DNA from: Dendrocalamus latiflorus | Lineage: Eukaryota > Streptophyta > Magnoliopsida > Poales > Poaceae | NCBI GenBank assembly: GCA_017311315.1 | Contig: CM029638.1 | Span: 11,032,368 to 11,096,367, forward strand | Direction of reading: 5' to 3' | Length of the DNA: 64,000 nucleotides | In this document: positions 1 to 10,907 of the stretch, one piece after another | Layout of the letters: each line of letters opens with the position of its first letter | Position numbering within the stretch: position 1 is the first letter of the stretch | Made by a program: the position numbers and the translations under genes | The notes under the pieces: model-generated | Seen by the model: only the letters and a program-made list of their open reading frames with translations | What the model was told of the DNA's origin: nothing | Database searches by the model: none

Positions 1-2110
1 CATATCAACGGGACTTCCCATGAAAAGAGAGATAGTTGTGGCAAATCCACTAGGGTTCCGATCTGGGTGAGTTGGACAGCTCGGTCCAAGTGTCCAACGA
101 ACACAATTGAATAATACTCATATATTGATTAGGATACTTTACCATTCTTAAGAGCACCAATCCATCTATTATTGAACTAGCACTAAGATGTATTAAAAGT
201 ATCAAGAGTTTTGGGAGATTCATGTTTTTGCCACTCTTAAGATTGACCAATTACCTCTGTCACTTACATGTGGGATCGTCTGAGTCACTGACAACGAGTC
301 AAGGTGGCAAATCTATTGCCCCTCACCTCATAAGGATGGCAAAAACATAAATTTTCCGAGTTTAAGAGATGGAGATACCAAGAGCTACCAAAAGTTTAAG
401 AATAATTCTGTGGGGAGGTACTGGAACCTCCTGGTATCCCCTAAGGAACTAGCACCATGATTTTCCGGATGTTAGTCATACTTGGTCAGCAATCTACCGA
501 GCTATTTTCCGGCAAAACCTAGTAAACTGGCGAGTGGAAAATTTTCTCTTTTACTGATTTACGAAACAAGAAAAATAACAGTTCTCACTAGTCCAAAATC
601 AAATAAACCTGTTCGTAATATCGGAAATCGCCTATGAAAAATCATCCTAGTTACACCCATGAGACGAGGATTCTAGCATGTACACCATAGGGTTATGGCT
701 AATTTCACGTAGAAAAGAAAAGAGCTAAACTACCGCTCCATCTTTTATTTGATTTTTTAAAATTCGAACTAAACTTTTTAAAATTTGACTATCAGTAAAC
801 TCAAAACTATCTAGATTGACTATACGAAAAATATATCATTAGATTTATTGTTAAAAATATTTTTATAATTTTATTAATATATCTTAGCATAAAGTTATAA
901 AAAGTAATGATCAAATTTGCATCTTAAAAATCATAAAAAAAAACCTCGAGTGAAAAAACGGGCAGAGTACTAGTAAAGTGGCGTACGCGTGTGGGCGCGC
1001 GCACGGCGAACGGTTGGTCCAAGCTCCGAGTGCGCGCACAAGTTGGGTCGGCTGGGCGGGCCCCCGCGTCGTCTCTCTCGTGCCTTTTGCGCCTCCTCGG
1101 TGCCGGGCGCGTGCTCGTGGGGTTGCTTTCGCGCCCGCTGGTGGGCAGAATCCTCCCGGCCGGGCCAGCACGCATCGATCACCACCACGTTCGTTCGTAC
1201 GCACATACGTGCCGAATTGCCGTGCCGTGCCGTCTTTCGCGAGCGCCATCCCCGACCCGACAAGGCCTGTGACCCCTCGGTCACATGCAGTGAGTGTACC
1301 GTGATCTTCCGTTGTCTCCTCCTCCTCCTCCTCGTCACCGGAAAAAGGTGGCCTGGTTTGCCGGTTGTCTCGCCAGACTTTGCTAGAGCTTACCGTCGAT
1401 CCGTACACGGTAGTGGATCTCGAGCAGAAACGAAGCCGGTGTATGATCCGAAGTTGGATTCGATTCGATGCTCACGGTCGTCAGTCATGTTCTTCCCAAA
1501 TCGCACTGAAGAGGTACTCGAGTGTAAAACAAACCCTCTGCAGCCTGCACTCCAGGATAAATTTGGTTTCGTACTGTACTTAAAAGTCAATCGACCAACC
1601 ATGGACCAGCACACTCAGCTCACACGACTCCAATCGCTTTTCTTCTTCTAGAAAAAAGTACCTGATCTCGCCACTTGTCTCTGATGGCACATGCGGCGCA
1701 TGATCGTGTCGTAGCTGTCCATCCTTGAAACCTATACACGATCTGACACAGCAATACACTCAGCCGTACCACTTCCAGCAATCCTAAGCATCCTAAGCCC
1801 GTGGATAGGTGTGCTATATCGTCGTCGCTCTACCGAACTTGCAGAGCTCATGTCAAAAGACTTGTCACCGATCCATTAGCGAACCCAGCGAGCGGCGGAT
1901 GGGATCGAATCGCTGGCGAATATCGTGTGATAAAGCGTCCCAAAAGTGTCTTGTAGGCTGGTCTCAACTATATACCCAGGAAAGCTAAAGCTGAGGGAGG
2001 CGGCAGCATGCAAATGTCGACTTCGATCGGTGTTGTGTGCGATAGCGGTATCCTCTCGTGCCGTCGTGCGTGAACTGCTGCACGTAACCGTCTCCCTTGC
2101 CACTTGTTTA
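1..2110. other. Flanking sequence without a supported gene
   Basis: Positions 1-950 are AT-rich and carry no coding signal I can recognise. Positions about 960-1660 are GC-rich, with open frames on both strands in several phases at once; this is the usual effect of high GC, not evidence of a gene. A short (CTC)n run lies near 1316-1332. The last bases (2106-2110, GTTTA) form the left flank of the Copia insertion that follows. Confidence 0.5.
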
Positions 2111-3153
2111 TGTTGGATTAATTGGGATTGGCCCATTTTAATTTAGCAATTAATCAAATGAAATTCCTAGGCCCACAACTAATGCTAGGTAGAATTTTGT
2201 TTAGTCCCATATGGAGAATTGAATGGGAGTTACACCACTTTAAAAGGTGGAATGTGGTAACCCCCTTGTGGAATTGGAGAGAGCCATTACACGCGCGCGC
2301 TCGCTCGCTCGCTCGCCTCGCCACGCCACGCCGCGCCGCGCCGCGTCGCGTCGCGCCGTGCCGTGCCGTGCCGTGCGGTGCGTGTGCGTGTGCGTGTGCG
2401 TGTGCGTGTGCGTGCGTACGTACGCGCGCAGGCGTGTCGGGTGCGGGCGCGTTTTTCTTTATCTATTCGAAAAACGAAACGCTCTGATGGCTGCCAGTAA
2501 CGGTGCACGATTATGGCTGTGGGTAATGGTTGCTGTTACTAGTGAATAATGGCTGCAGTTACCAGTCTCTTCGTTTTTGCTGTTTCAAAAGAGGGCTCTC
2601 CTCTCCATTCCAATGGGATACGAAAGAACAGAACTATCTCTCTGTTTTCGCTGCTCTCTGTAATCTCCGGTCCAGAACCTTGCGCGCACAAGTTTCTGGG
2701 CGAGTAGGCCTCCGGAACTTCGTCCGTTTGTGTACCTGCACGGGTAGGCGGGCGATCAAGTTTTTGGGGAGCGCATCAGCGCGACTACTCAATCTGCGAC
2801 GTCTTCTTCCTGGTGGTGAATCGTTCGCGGGACTGCACTGCGAACATCTTCCTGCACCAAGCTTCTTCCTGCATCACGCCTTGATCGACTACATCGAATA
2901 GGCCATCATGACGACTGATGGTAACGGCGCCTCCGGTGTCTCCGGCACTGGCCCCGCCCGAGGGTATAATCCGAAACCTTTTCTGGTGTATTTGTTTCTG
3001 TGCGCTATGAATATGTTAATAGATATTTCTGTTAGCTTATTCGTTAGCGAATATAAATACGTCGATGATAGATCACTCATGCTTGTTTATGTCATGTTTT
3101 ATATGCTGAATTTCTGGATTAAAATATGCCGAAAATTGACTAGATTTCCAACA
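2111..3153 (+). repeat. 5' LTR of the Copia element (1043 bp)
   Basis: It has the TG...CA ends and 7-bp inverted termini of an LTR. The region around 2290-2430 is a run of GCTC, GCCGC/GCGTC, GCCGT and GTGTGC short repeats, probably in the promoter or leader. An ATG at 2908 opens a frame that runs through the LTR end at 3153 into the internal region, so about the first 82 codons of gag-pol lie in the LTR. Confidence 0.93.
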
Positions 3154-6100
3154 ATCCAAAAACTTGATAGGTCTTTTTCGGTAGTTGGCTTTGCTGCGTC
3201 GCTTAAGCCACACCCTCCGTTTGATGGTTCAAATTTTAAGAGATGGCGTGCACGCGCGATCCTGTGGTTTACTGCCATGGAATGTTTTCATGTTGCACAA
3301 GGAAAGCCCGCTGAGCCTCTGTCTGATGAGGATGAACGCAAGTTCAATGTAGCGGATAACTTTTTCCGAGGTGCGCTTGTCAACATTCTGGCGGATAACA
3401 TTGTGGATGTGTACATGCATTTGCCTACGGGAAAAGATATGTGGAATGCACTTGAGGCCAAGTTCGGAGTTTCTGATGCTGGCAGTGAGCTGTATGTCAT
3501 GGAGCAGTTCTATGACTACAAGATGGTCGATGACCGTTCTGTAGTAGAGCAAGCTCATGAGATTCAGGCGCTGGCAAAGGAGCTTGAGAACAATAAGTGC
3601 GAGTTACCGGACAAGTTTGTGGCTGGCGGTATTATCGCTAAGTTACCACCCTCTTGGTCGGATTTTGCTACTTCTCTAAAGCACAAGAGGCAGGAGTTCA
3701 GTGTTACTGATCTCATTGGCACTCTTGGTGTTGAAGAGAAGGCGAGGGCAAAAGATACTCGTGGCAAGAAAGTTGCTGCTGAGGGAGGTTCTAGCGCCAA
3801 TTTGGTGCAGAAGAAGAATCCTCAGGCTTTCCACAACAAAAAGAAAAATAAGCCTTTTGTCAAGCCCAAGGCTACCACTGAGTTTAAGAAGAAAGGCAAA
3901 GGAAAGGGCAGCTGCTTTGTGTGTGGTGATTCTGGCCATTGGGCTAAGGATTGTCCAGATCGCAAGGATAAGCAGAAGAAGTCTGCCAACATGGTTATTA
4001 GTGATGCTGGAGGAACATCGGGGTACGGTAATTATTTACCTACAGTTCTTTCTGTTTGTCAATCACCTGAGTGGTGGGTTGACACTGGTGCTAATATTCA
4101 TGTTTGTGCTGATATTTCCTTGTTTTCATCTTATCAGGTCGGTCGAGGTTGCTCCTTGTTGATGGGGAACGGATCGCATGCAGCTGTTCATGGTGTTGGT
4201 ACGGTCGATCTGAAGTTTACTTCGGGAAAGACTGTGCAGTTGAAGAACGTGCAGCATGTCCCCTCCATAAAGAAGAATCTCGTTAGCGGATCTCTACTAT
4301 GTAGAGATGGTTTTAGGCTTGCTTTTGAGTCCAATAAATGTGTCGTGTCTAAGTATGGAACATTTGTTGGTAAAGGCTATGAGAGCGGAGGTTTGTTCCG
4401 TTTTTCTTTGATGGATTCCTGTAATAAAATTGTGAACCATGTGTGTAATGATGATGATGAGTCTAATGTTTGGCATTCACGACTTTGTCATGTTAATTTT
4501 GGGTGTATGACGCGCTTAGCTAATATGAGTTTAATCCCGAAATTCACTTTGGTCAAAGGTTCTAAGTGCCATGCGTGTGTTCAATCGAAACAACCTCGCA
4601 AGCCTCACAAGGCAGCAAAAGAGGCGAGGAATTTGGCACCGTTAGAACTCATTCATTCTGATTTATGCGAGATGAATGGCGTGTTGACTAGAGGTGGAAA
4701 GAAATATTTCATGACACTTATAGATGATTGCACTAGATTTTGCTACGTGTACTTATTGAAAACAAAAGATGAAGCATTGAATTACTTTAAGATCTATAAA
4801 GCTGAGGTAGAAAACCAACTTGAAAGGAAAATCAAGCGGGTAAGGTCTGATCGTGGAGGAGAGTATTTTTCAAATGAGTTTACTGTATTCTGCGAGGAAC
4901 ATGGAATTATTCATGAGAGGACGCCTCCCTATTCTCCTGAATCAAACGGGATTGCCGAAAGAAAGAACCGCACTCTAACTGATTTGGTTAACGCCATGTT
5001 AGACACTGCGGGACTTTCTAAGGAATGGTGGGGTGAGGCTATATTGACCGCATGTCATGTCCTGAATAGAGTTCCTACAAAGAACAAAGAAGTAACACCA
5101 TTCGAGGAATGGGAAAAGAAGAAGTTGACTCTCTCATACCTGCGCACCTGGGGATGTTTGGCCAAAGTTAACGTGCCAATTATCAAGAAGCGCAAACTTG
5201 GACCAAAAACCGTAGATTGTGTATTCCTTGGTTATGCTATACACAGCGTGGGTTATAGGTTCTTAATTATAAAATCTGGAGTGCCTGACGTGCGTATTGG
5301 TACAATCATAGAGTCCAGAGATGCTACATTTTTTGAGAATGAATTTCCTATGAATAATGATGTACCTAGCTCATCTAGTCAAGAACCTATAATTTCCCTT
5401 GATTCCTTTGTGCCGATAGAACATGTTGAGGAAACGCCTATGGAAAATCCTGAAGAGGATAACAATGAAGTTACTCGAAAGAGTAAGAGACAGAGGATTG
5501 CAAAGTCTTTTGGTGATGATTTCATTGTATATCTCGTGGATGACACTCCAAGAACCATGGAAGAGGCATATTCTTCTCCTGACGCTGACTATTGGAAGGA
5601 AGCAGTACGGAGTGAGATGGACTCTATTATGTCTAATGGAACTTGGGAGGTCGTTGACCGTCCTTATGGGTGTAAACCTGTAGGATGTAAATGGATTTTC
5701 AAGAAAAAGCTTAGGCCTGATGGTACAATTGAAAAGTACAAGGCAAGACTTGTGGCCAAGGGTTATACCCAGAAAGAAGGCGAGGACTTCTTTGATACTT
5801 ATTCACCTGTTGCCCGACTGACCACAATTCGAGTACTACTTGCCCTGGCTGCCTCTCATGGTCTTCTCGTTCATCAAATGGACGTTAAGACAGCTTTCCT
5901 AAATGGAGAGTTGGAGGAGGAGATTTATATGGATCAGCCAGACGGGTTTGTGGTACAAGGTCAAGAAGGAAAGGTGTGCAAGTTGTTAAAGTCTTTGTAT
6001 GGCCTAAAGCAAGCACCTAAGCAATGGCATGAGAAGTTCGACAAAACTTTGACATCTGCTGGCTTTGTTGTGAATGAAGCTGACAAATGTGTGTACTATC

Positions 6101-7089
6101 GCTATGGTGGGGGAGAAGGAGTGATCTTGTGCTTGTATGTTGATGACATACTGATTTTTGGGACCAACCTCAATGTGATTGAGGAGGTCAAGGACTTTCT
6201 GTCCAAGAATTTTGAGATGAAAGATTTGGGAGTGGCTGATGTGATTCTTAACATTAAGCTACTGAGAGAAGGTGATGGTGGGGTTACACTCGTGCAATCC
6301 CACTATGTGGATAAGGTCTTGAGTCGCTTTGGTTATAGTGACTGCAAACCTGCTTCTACTCCTTATGATCCTAGTGTGTTATTGAGGAAAAACCGAAGAA
6401 TAACAAGGGATCAATTGAGATACTCCCAGATCATTGGCTCATTGATGTATTTAGCTAGTGCTACGAGGCCTGACATCTCGTTTGCTGTGAGCAAGCTAAG
6501 CCGGTTTGTTTCAAATCCGGGAGATGATCATTGGCGTGCTCTTGAGAGAGTGATGCGCTATCTAAAGGCAACTGTGAGCTATGGTATTCACTATGCTGGG
6601 TACCCAAAGGTACTGGAGGGATATAGTGATTCAAACTGGATCTCTGATGCTGATGAGATAAAAGCCACGAGTGGATATGTGTTCACACTTGGAGGTGGTG
6701 CTGTTTCCTGGAAGTCTTGCAAGCAGACCATCTTAACGAGGTCAACAATGGAAGCAGAACTCACAGCGTTAGATACCGCCACTGTTGAGGCTGAGTGGCT
6801 TCGTGAACTCCTTATGGATCTGCCGGTGGTTGAAAAGCCGATACCGGCTATCCTGATGAACTGTGATAATCAGACTGTAATTATCAAGGTGAACAGTTCT
6901 AAGGACAACATGAAGTCATCTAGGCATGTTAAGAGGCGGTTGAAGTCTGTCAGAAAGCTGAAAAACTCCGGAGTTATAACACTGGACTATGTCCAGACAG
7001 CTAAGAATCTGGCAGACCAATTTACAAAGGGTTTATCACGTAATGTGATAGATAGTGCATCGAGTGAGATGGGCCTGAGACCCACATGA
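2908..7089 (+). CDS. Copia gag-pol polyprotein, intact, 1393 aa
   Basis: Retrotransposon polyprotein: Gag packages the RNA, and protease, integrase, reverse transcriptase and RNase H copy and insert it. Seen in the sequence: Gag near residues 95-290 (PPFDGSNFKRWRARAILW), a CCHC zinc knuckle at about 336-349 (CFVCGDSGHWAKDC), protease Asp-Thr-Gly at about 392, an integrase zinc-binding region (WHSRLCHVNFG) followed by the integrase core (first Asp about 585, SDRGGEY about 647), reverse transcriptase with YVDDI near 1077, and RNase H (SDSNWISDAD, TRSTMEAEL). No stop or frameshift interrupts it. The ATG at 2908 is the first in frame. Residues 1-82 are encoded by the LTR and are hydrophobic and unlike Gag, so the true Gag start may be further in, or this part may be spliced out. 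The element looks potentially autonomous. Confidence 0.93.
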   Translation: MTTDGNGASGVSGTGPARGYNPKPFLVYLFLCAMNMLIDISVSLFVSEYKYVDDRSLMLVYVMFYMLNFWIKICRKLTRFPTIQKLDRSFSVVGFAASLKPHPPFDGSNFKRWRARAILWFTAMECFHVAQGKPAEPLSDEDERKFNVADNFFRGALVNILADNIVDVYMHLPTGKDMWNALEAKFGVSDAGSELYVMEQFYDYKMVDDRSVVEQAHEIQALAKELENNKCELPDKFVAGGIIAKLPPSWSDFATSLKHKRQEFSVTDLIGTLGVEEKARAKDTRGKKVAAEGGSSANLVQKKNPQAFHNKKKNKPFVKPKATTEFKKKGKGKGSCFVCGDSGHWAKDCPDRKDKQKKSANMVISDAGGTSGYGNYLPTVLSVCQSPEWWVDTGANIHVCADISLFSSYQVGRGCSLLMGNGSHAAVHGVGTVDLKFTSGKTVQLKNVQHVPSIKKNLVSGSLLCRDGFRLAFESNKCVVSKYGTFVGKGYESGGLFRFSLMDSCNKIVNHVCNDDDESNVWHSRLCHVNFGCMTRLANMSLIPKFTLVKGSKCHACVQSKQPRKPHKAAKEARNLAPLELIHSDLCEMNGVLTRGGKKYFMTLIDDCTRFCYVYLLKTKDEALNYFKIYKAEVENQLERKIKRVRSDRGGEYFSNEFTVFCEEHGIIHERTPPYSPESNGIAERKNRTLTDLVNAMLDTAGLSKEWWGEAILTACHVLNRVPTKNKEVTPFEEWEKKKLTLSYLRTWGCLAKVNVPIIKKRKLGPKTVDCVFLGYAIHSVGYRFLIIKSGVPDVRIGTIIESRDATFFENEFPMNNDVPSSSSQEPIISLDSFVPIEHVEETPMENPEEDNNEVTRKSKRQRIAKSFGDDFIVYLVDDTPRTMEEAYSSPDADYWKEAVRSEMDSIMSNGTWEVVDRPYGCKPVGCKWIFKKKLRPDGTIEKYKARLVAKGYTQKEGEDFFDTYSPVARLTTIRVLLALAASHGLLVHQMDVKTAFLNGELEEEIYMDQPDGFVVQGQEGKVCKLLKSLYGLKQAPKQWHEKFDKTLTSAGFVVNEADKCVYYRYGGGEGVILCLYVDDILIFGTNLNVIEEVKDFLSKNFEMKDLGVADVILNIKLLREGDGGVTLVQSHYVDKVLSRFGYSDCKPASTPYDPSVLLRKNRRITRDQLRYSQIIGSLMYLASATRPDISFAVSKLSRFVSNPGDDHWRALERVMRYLKATVSYGIHYAGYPKVLEGYSDSNWISDADEIKATSGYVFTLGGGAVSWKSCKQTILTRSTMEAELTALDTATVEAEWLRELLMDLPVVEKPIPAILMNCDNQTVIIKVNSSKDNMKSSRHVKRRLKSVRKLKNSGVITLDYVQTAKNLADQFTKGLSRNVIDSASSEMGLRPT

Positions 7090-7622
7090 GTCATACCACA
7101 GTGGTAACCTGTTCTATGTGATCGGAGATCCCGTGAAGTAGGATGGTGAAACAATCTGTTGGTTGACTGGGAGGAGAGACCTTTACAGGGCTCATTTCTT
7201 CAATGATGCGCTTCTCTCCTATTCTGTATGGCAGGTTGGTTTTTACCTTAATGTGATTCAAGTGGCTTTTTAAAGCAGAGATGTCGGCCTACAGGACATC
7301 TTAGAAAGAACACACCTATATGAGTTCGACTGCTGGTCACAGTCTATGAGATTTGGGTGATCTCTAGATACTCATGAATAGGCTTGGAGTATGACTTATA
7401 CGCTCCAACCAGAGGGGATGTTTTAGGCAGCCTAGTACTAGTAAAGGAATTGGGTAAAGCTTGTTCGCACAAAACTGTCAATTCAAGGCATAGTCCATTG
7501 TTCAGTTGTGGATGAGTGTAACTCCTTTCCTAGGTGGATGTTCAACTTAACAGTCTCCATCGAAACACTGGTATATCAAACAACAGCAGAACTGAGAGCA
7601 TTTCTCGTGTGCCTTGAAATTT

Positions 7623-7631
7623 GGTGGGGAT
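7623..7631 (+). other. Polypurine tract of the Copia element
   Basis: The purine-rich GGTGGGGA directly precedes the TGTTGGA start of the 3' LTR. This is the position and composition expected for the plus-strand primer. Confidence 0.75.
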
Positions 7632-8668
7632 TGTTGGATTAATTGGGATTGGCCCATTTTAATTTAGCAATTAATCAAATGAAATTCCTAGGCCCACAAC
7701 TAATGCTAGGTAGAATTTTGTTTAGTCCCATATGGAGAATTGAATGGGAGTTACACCACTTTAAAAGGTGGAATGTGGTAACCCCCTTGTGGAATTGGAG
7801 AGAGCCATTACACGCGCGCGCTCGCTCGCTCGCTCGCCTCGCCACGCCACGCCGCGCCGCGCCGCGTCGCGTCGCGCCGTGCCGTGCCGTGCCGTGCGGT
7901 GCGTGTGCGTGTGCGTGTGCGTGTGCGTGCGTACGTACGCGCGCAGGCGTGTCGGGTGCGGGCGCGTTTTTCTTTATCTATTCGAAAAACGAAACGCACT
8001 GATGGCTGCCAGTAACGGTGCACGATTATGGCTGTGGGTAATGGTTGCTGTTACTAGTGAATAATGGCTGCAGTTACCAGTCTCTTCGTTTTTGCTGTTT
8101 CAAAAGAGGGCTCTCCTCTCCATTCCAATGGGATACGAAAGAACAGAACTATCTCTCTGTTTTCGCTGCTCTCTGTAATCTCCGGTCCAGAACCTTGCGC
8201 GCACAAGTTTCTGGGCGAGTAGGCCTCCGGAACTTCGTCCGTTTGTGTACCTGCACGGGTAGGCGGGCGATCAAGTTTTTGGGGAGCGCATCAGCGCGAC
8301 TACTCAATCTGCGACGTCTTCTTCCTGGTGGTGAATCGTTCGCGGGACTGCACTGCGAACATCTTCCTGCACCAAGCTTCTTCCTGCATCACGCCTTGAT
8401 CGACTACATCGAATAGGCCATCATGACGACTGATGGTAACGGCGCCTCCGGTGTCTCCGGCACTGGCCCCGCCCGAGGGTATAATCCGAAACCTTTTCTG
8501 GTGTATTTGTTTCTGTGCGCTATGAATATGTTAATAGATATTTCTGTTAGCTTATTCGTTAGCGAATATAAATACGTCGATGATAGATCACTCATGCTTG
8601 TTTATGTCATGTTTTATATGCTGAATTTCTGGATTAAAATATGCCGAAAATTGACTAGATTTCCAACA
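7632..8668 (+). repeat. 3' LTR of the Copia element (1037 bp)
   Basis: Near-perfect copy of 2111-3153. It is shorter by one 6-bp GTGTGC-type unit and differs by one base (GCACTG versus GCTCTG, near 7996). The copy of the LTR-borne frame (8423-8674) stops just past the LTR end. Confidence 0.93.
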
Positions 8669-8680
8669 ATTTAAGCGTGG

Positions 8681-9212
8681 AAAAGTCCATATGACACCAT
8701 AAATTTTGCTCAAAAATTTATTTAGCACTTGAACTATAAAATCAGATATTTGATCTCCTAAACTTTGTAATCTAGTTCAAATAATACCCTGACCTAGTTT
8801 TAGATAGTAGTATTGCCTATGTGACACGATGAGTGAGCGATTTTACCACATAGAATGACACGTTGGTTAAATTTACTTGAATAACAGGTGGGATCCGTAT
8901 GGTCTTCTCTCCCAAATCGAAACAGAGAGGGATATAACTATAGGGGGTTGTGGCCATGGAAGCACGGCTGGAAGCTTGGTAGGGGAGAAACCCTTGTGAG
9001 CCCCACATATTATTGATCCAACTTGGCTAGTCTGTTATTCTACGTAACAAAACCGCCTACTCATCACGTCATGCAATCAATATTACCATGCGAACCAGAT
9101 CAAGGTATTATTTGAACCGGATTACAAAGTTTGGGAGTCAAATGTCTGATTTCATAATTCAAGGTGCTAAAAAAACTTTCAAACAAAGTTTAAAGTATTA
9201 TATACACTTATT
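8681..9212. mobile_element. Long inverted-repeat (foldback/MITE-like) element
   Basis: The left arm (about 8681-8870) and right arm (about 9020-9212) are inverted copies of each other. Matching blocks include CAAACTTTGTAATC-like and TTCAAATAATACC on the left against their complements GGTATTATTTGAA and ATTACAAAGTTTG on the right. The arms are close to 190 bp with scattered differences; the centre (about 8875-9020) is unique. No coding capacity is seen. I could not fix the exact ends or a target duplication. The length and structure suggest a MULE-type MITE. Confidence 0.65.
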
Positions 9213-9950
9213 CTTTTAAGCGCCCGCGGGCGCATAAAATCCCCAAGTCTCCTACAAGAGATTCTTGATTTGTTTCCACTCCTCTTCTTTATTGTTTCCC
9301 ACAATGATGGGTTGTGAGGACTGAGTACTGAAGAGTGCTTGCATGTTCTTTTGAAAGAAAAGTAATCTATTTTAAAGTTTAAAAAGGCTCATGAAAAGAG
9401 CAGGAAGAGTTTGGTCTAGACAGCATGCGTGTGCTTGAATAGGTGAAACAAATGTTCAGTGGTCAATCAAATAACAAAGATATTGATGGTAACCAATAGA
9501 CCAAGTACTTGGAACATGCCAACCAATTTCAGATAGATGCATGAACTCTAAAAAGAATTTCAGATGGATGAGTTATAATGCATTGATTCTAGGATTTGTC
9601 TATTTATTGTGGGACCGTTTTTCTCCCCGAAATCTTTCCAACCATCACATGAAAAATCAATGGCACTGATCATCCACCCACCCAATATTAAAACACACTA
9701 ACCCCAAACCATAACCCCCTCTCTCACTCCCACCCGCTGCCACCCCCACCACCTCTGGCATGCCGCCTTAGTGCCCCCCCCCACCCCCACTGTCGCTATC
9801 GCCTCCTCTTTCTCTGTCAACATCGCCCACCTCCCCCGCAGCCTTCATCCCCGTCTACAGTGGCTACTATCGCTAGATACCCTACTGACAACCCCACCTC
9901 TAATTGCTAATTGGTTCTCGTCACCCCCACCAACCTCCACTTCCCACCAC
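9213..9950. other. Intergenic, no gene supported
   Basis: Mixed-composition sequence. The part from about 9680 is rich in C-runs (CCACC, CCCCC) that hold reading frames open without domain content. Nothing recognisable. Confidence 0.5.
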
Positions 9951-10899
9951 CAGTGGCGGATCCAAGATTTTTTGAATGGGTGTTCGGATTTCGGAGCTAA
10001 GTTGCTCGAATACGTCGATACCGCAGCGCACTGTCACCCCCCCCCCCCCAAAACACCGATATAACGATTCATGTATGTAGATATAATAGAAATACAGAAA
10101 TTAATAATTTCTTACGAGGAAATGGGCAACATAAGGCGAGCATAATTATATGAATTAAACAACAAATTATAGAGATAAATGAGAGTTGTATATCTTGTTG
10201 ATCTTGCCTTTTTTTTACTATTTCCCTATCAGTAAGAACTGTCCATCTAAGAGAAAATTGTATGTTCCTTCCATAGAGCAAAACAGACCAAGAAAGAAAA
10301 TAAGTGGAGTGGGATGGAGCACACATAGATCTGAAGAGAGGACAATGACAATAAATTGGAGGTGCTACTCACTTCCCAATGTCACGCTCCCTCCCGGCTA
10401 CCGTGCTGCTCCCAACCTCCGTGTTCGTTGTGCCACTGCTTGCTTGCCCATGACACCTCTCTGCTCGTCCGCGCTGCCACATGTTCACTTTGCACCACGT
10501 GCCACCTCACGCACGATTGTCGTCACATCATGGCACCACGTCCGCCGGTCATCACTCGCCTCTAGCCTGCACCTCCGCCCGCTCGCCATTCAAAGGCCGA
10601 AGCTGCCTCCCACACAGACAGCCACAAGATGAGAAATAGAATAAATATTAGGATTTTGTTTATATCTTTACCTCTTTGGACGTGAGGAGGGCTAACGTGG
10701 AAAGAAAAATAGGTCTAATGTATTACATAGGCTGCACGCGAGATACGAGGAGTGTGGGTTGAATTTAATTGCAGGTATAAAATATCGTTTTAACACAACT
10801 AATAGTATATATATAATATACCTATTATATACCTGGTATTTTATAAAAAATTTTGGGTGTTCAGCTGAACACCTATGATCCATACTGGATCCGCCAGTG
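9951..10899. mobile_element. Non-autonomous hAT-like element
   Basis: The left end reads CAGTGGCGGATCCA. The right end, read on the other strand, is CACTGGCGGATCCA, with GGGTGTTC further in on both sides. The flanks are CCCACCAC (9943-9950) and CCTACCAC (10900-10907), an 8-bp target duplication with one difference. Short imperfect terminal repeats and an 8-bp duplication are typical of hAT elements. The interior (949 bp in all) has no transposase. It includes a C-run near 10040. Confidence 0.7.
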
Positions 10900-10907
10900 C
10901 CTACCAC

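Larger units (their letters stand above)
2111..8668 (+). mobile_element. Complete young Ty1/copia LTR retrotransposon
   Basis: Two nearly identical LTRs (2111-3153 and 7632-8668), both starting TGTTGGA and ending TCCAACA, enclose one uninterrupted gag-pol frame. The domain order protease, integrase, reverse transcriptase, RNase H is that of Ty1/copia. A purine tract (GGTGGGGA) sits just before the 3' LTR. The flanks are GTTTA on the left and ATTTA on the right, a 5-bp target duplication with one mismatch. By eye the LTRs differ by one substitution and one 6-bp unit of a GTGTGC-type run, so the insertion is recent. No canonical TGGTATCAGAGC primer site follows the 5' LTR; the bases there are ATCCAAAAAC. 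Lineage within Copia is not assigned. Confidence 0.95.

Noticed and set aside
911..1651. Overlapping open frames on both strands in a GC-rich block
   Set aside because: Frames are open in several phases at once, no domain is recognisable and no splice or start context supports one of them.
9771..10064. Proline/serine-rich open frame
   Set aside because: Held open by C-runs, and it crosses the left end of a hAT-like element.
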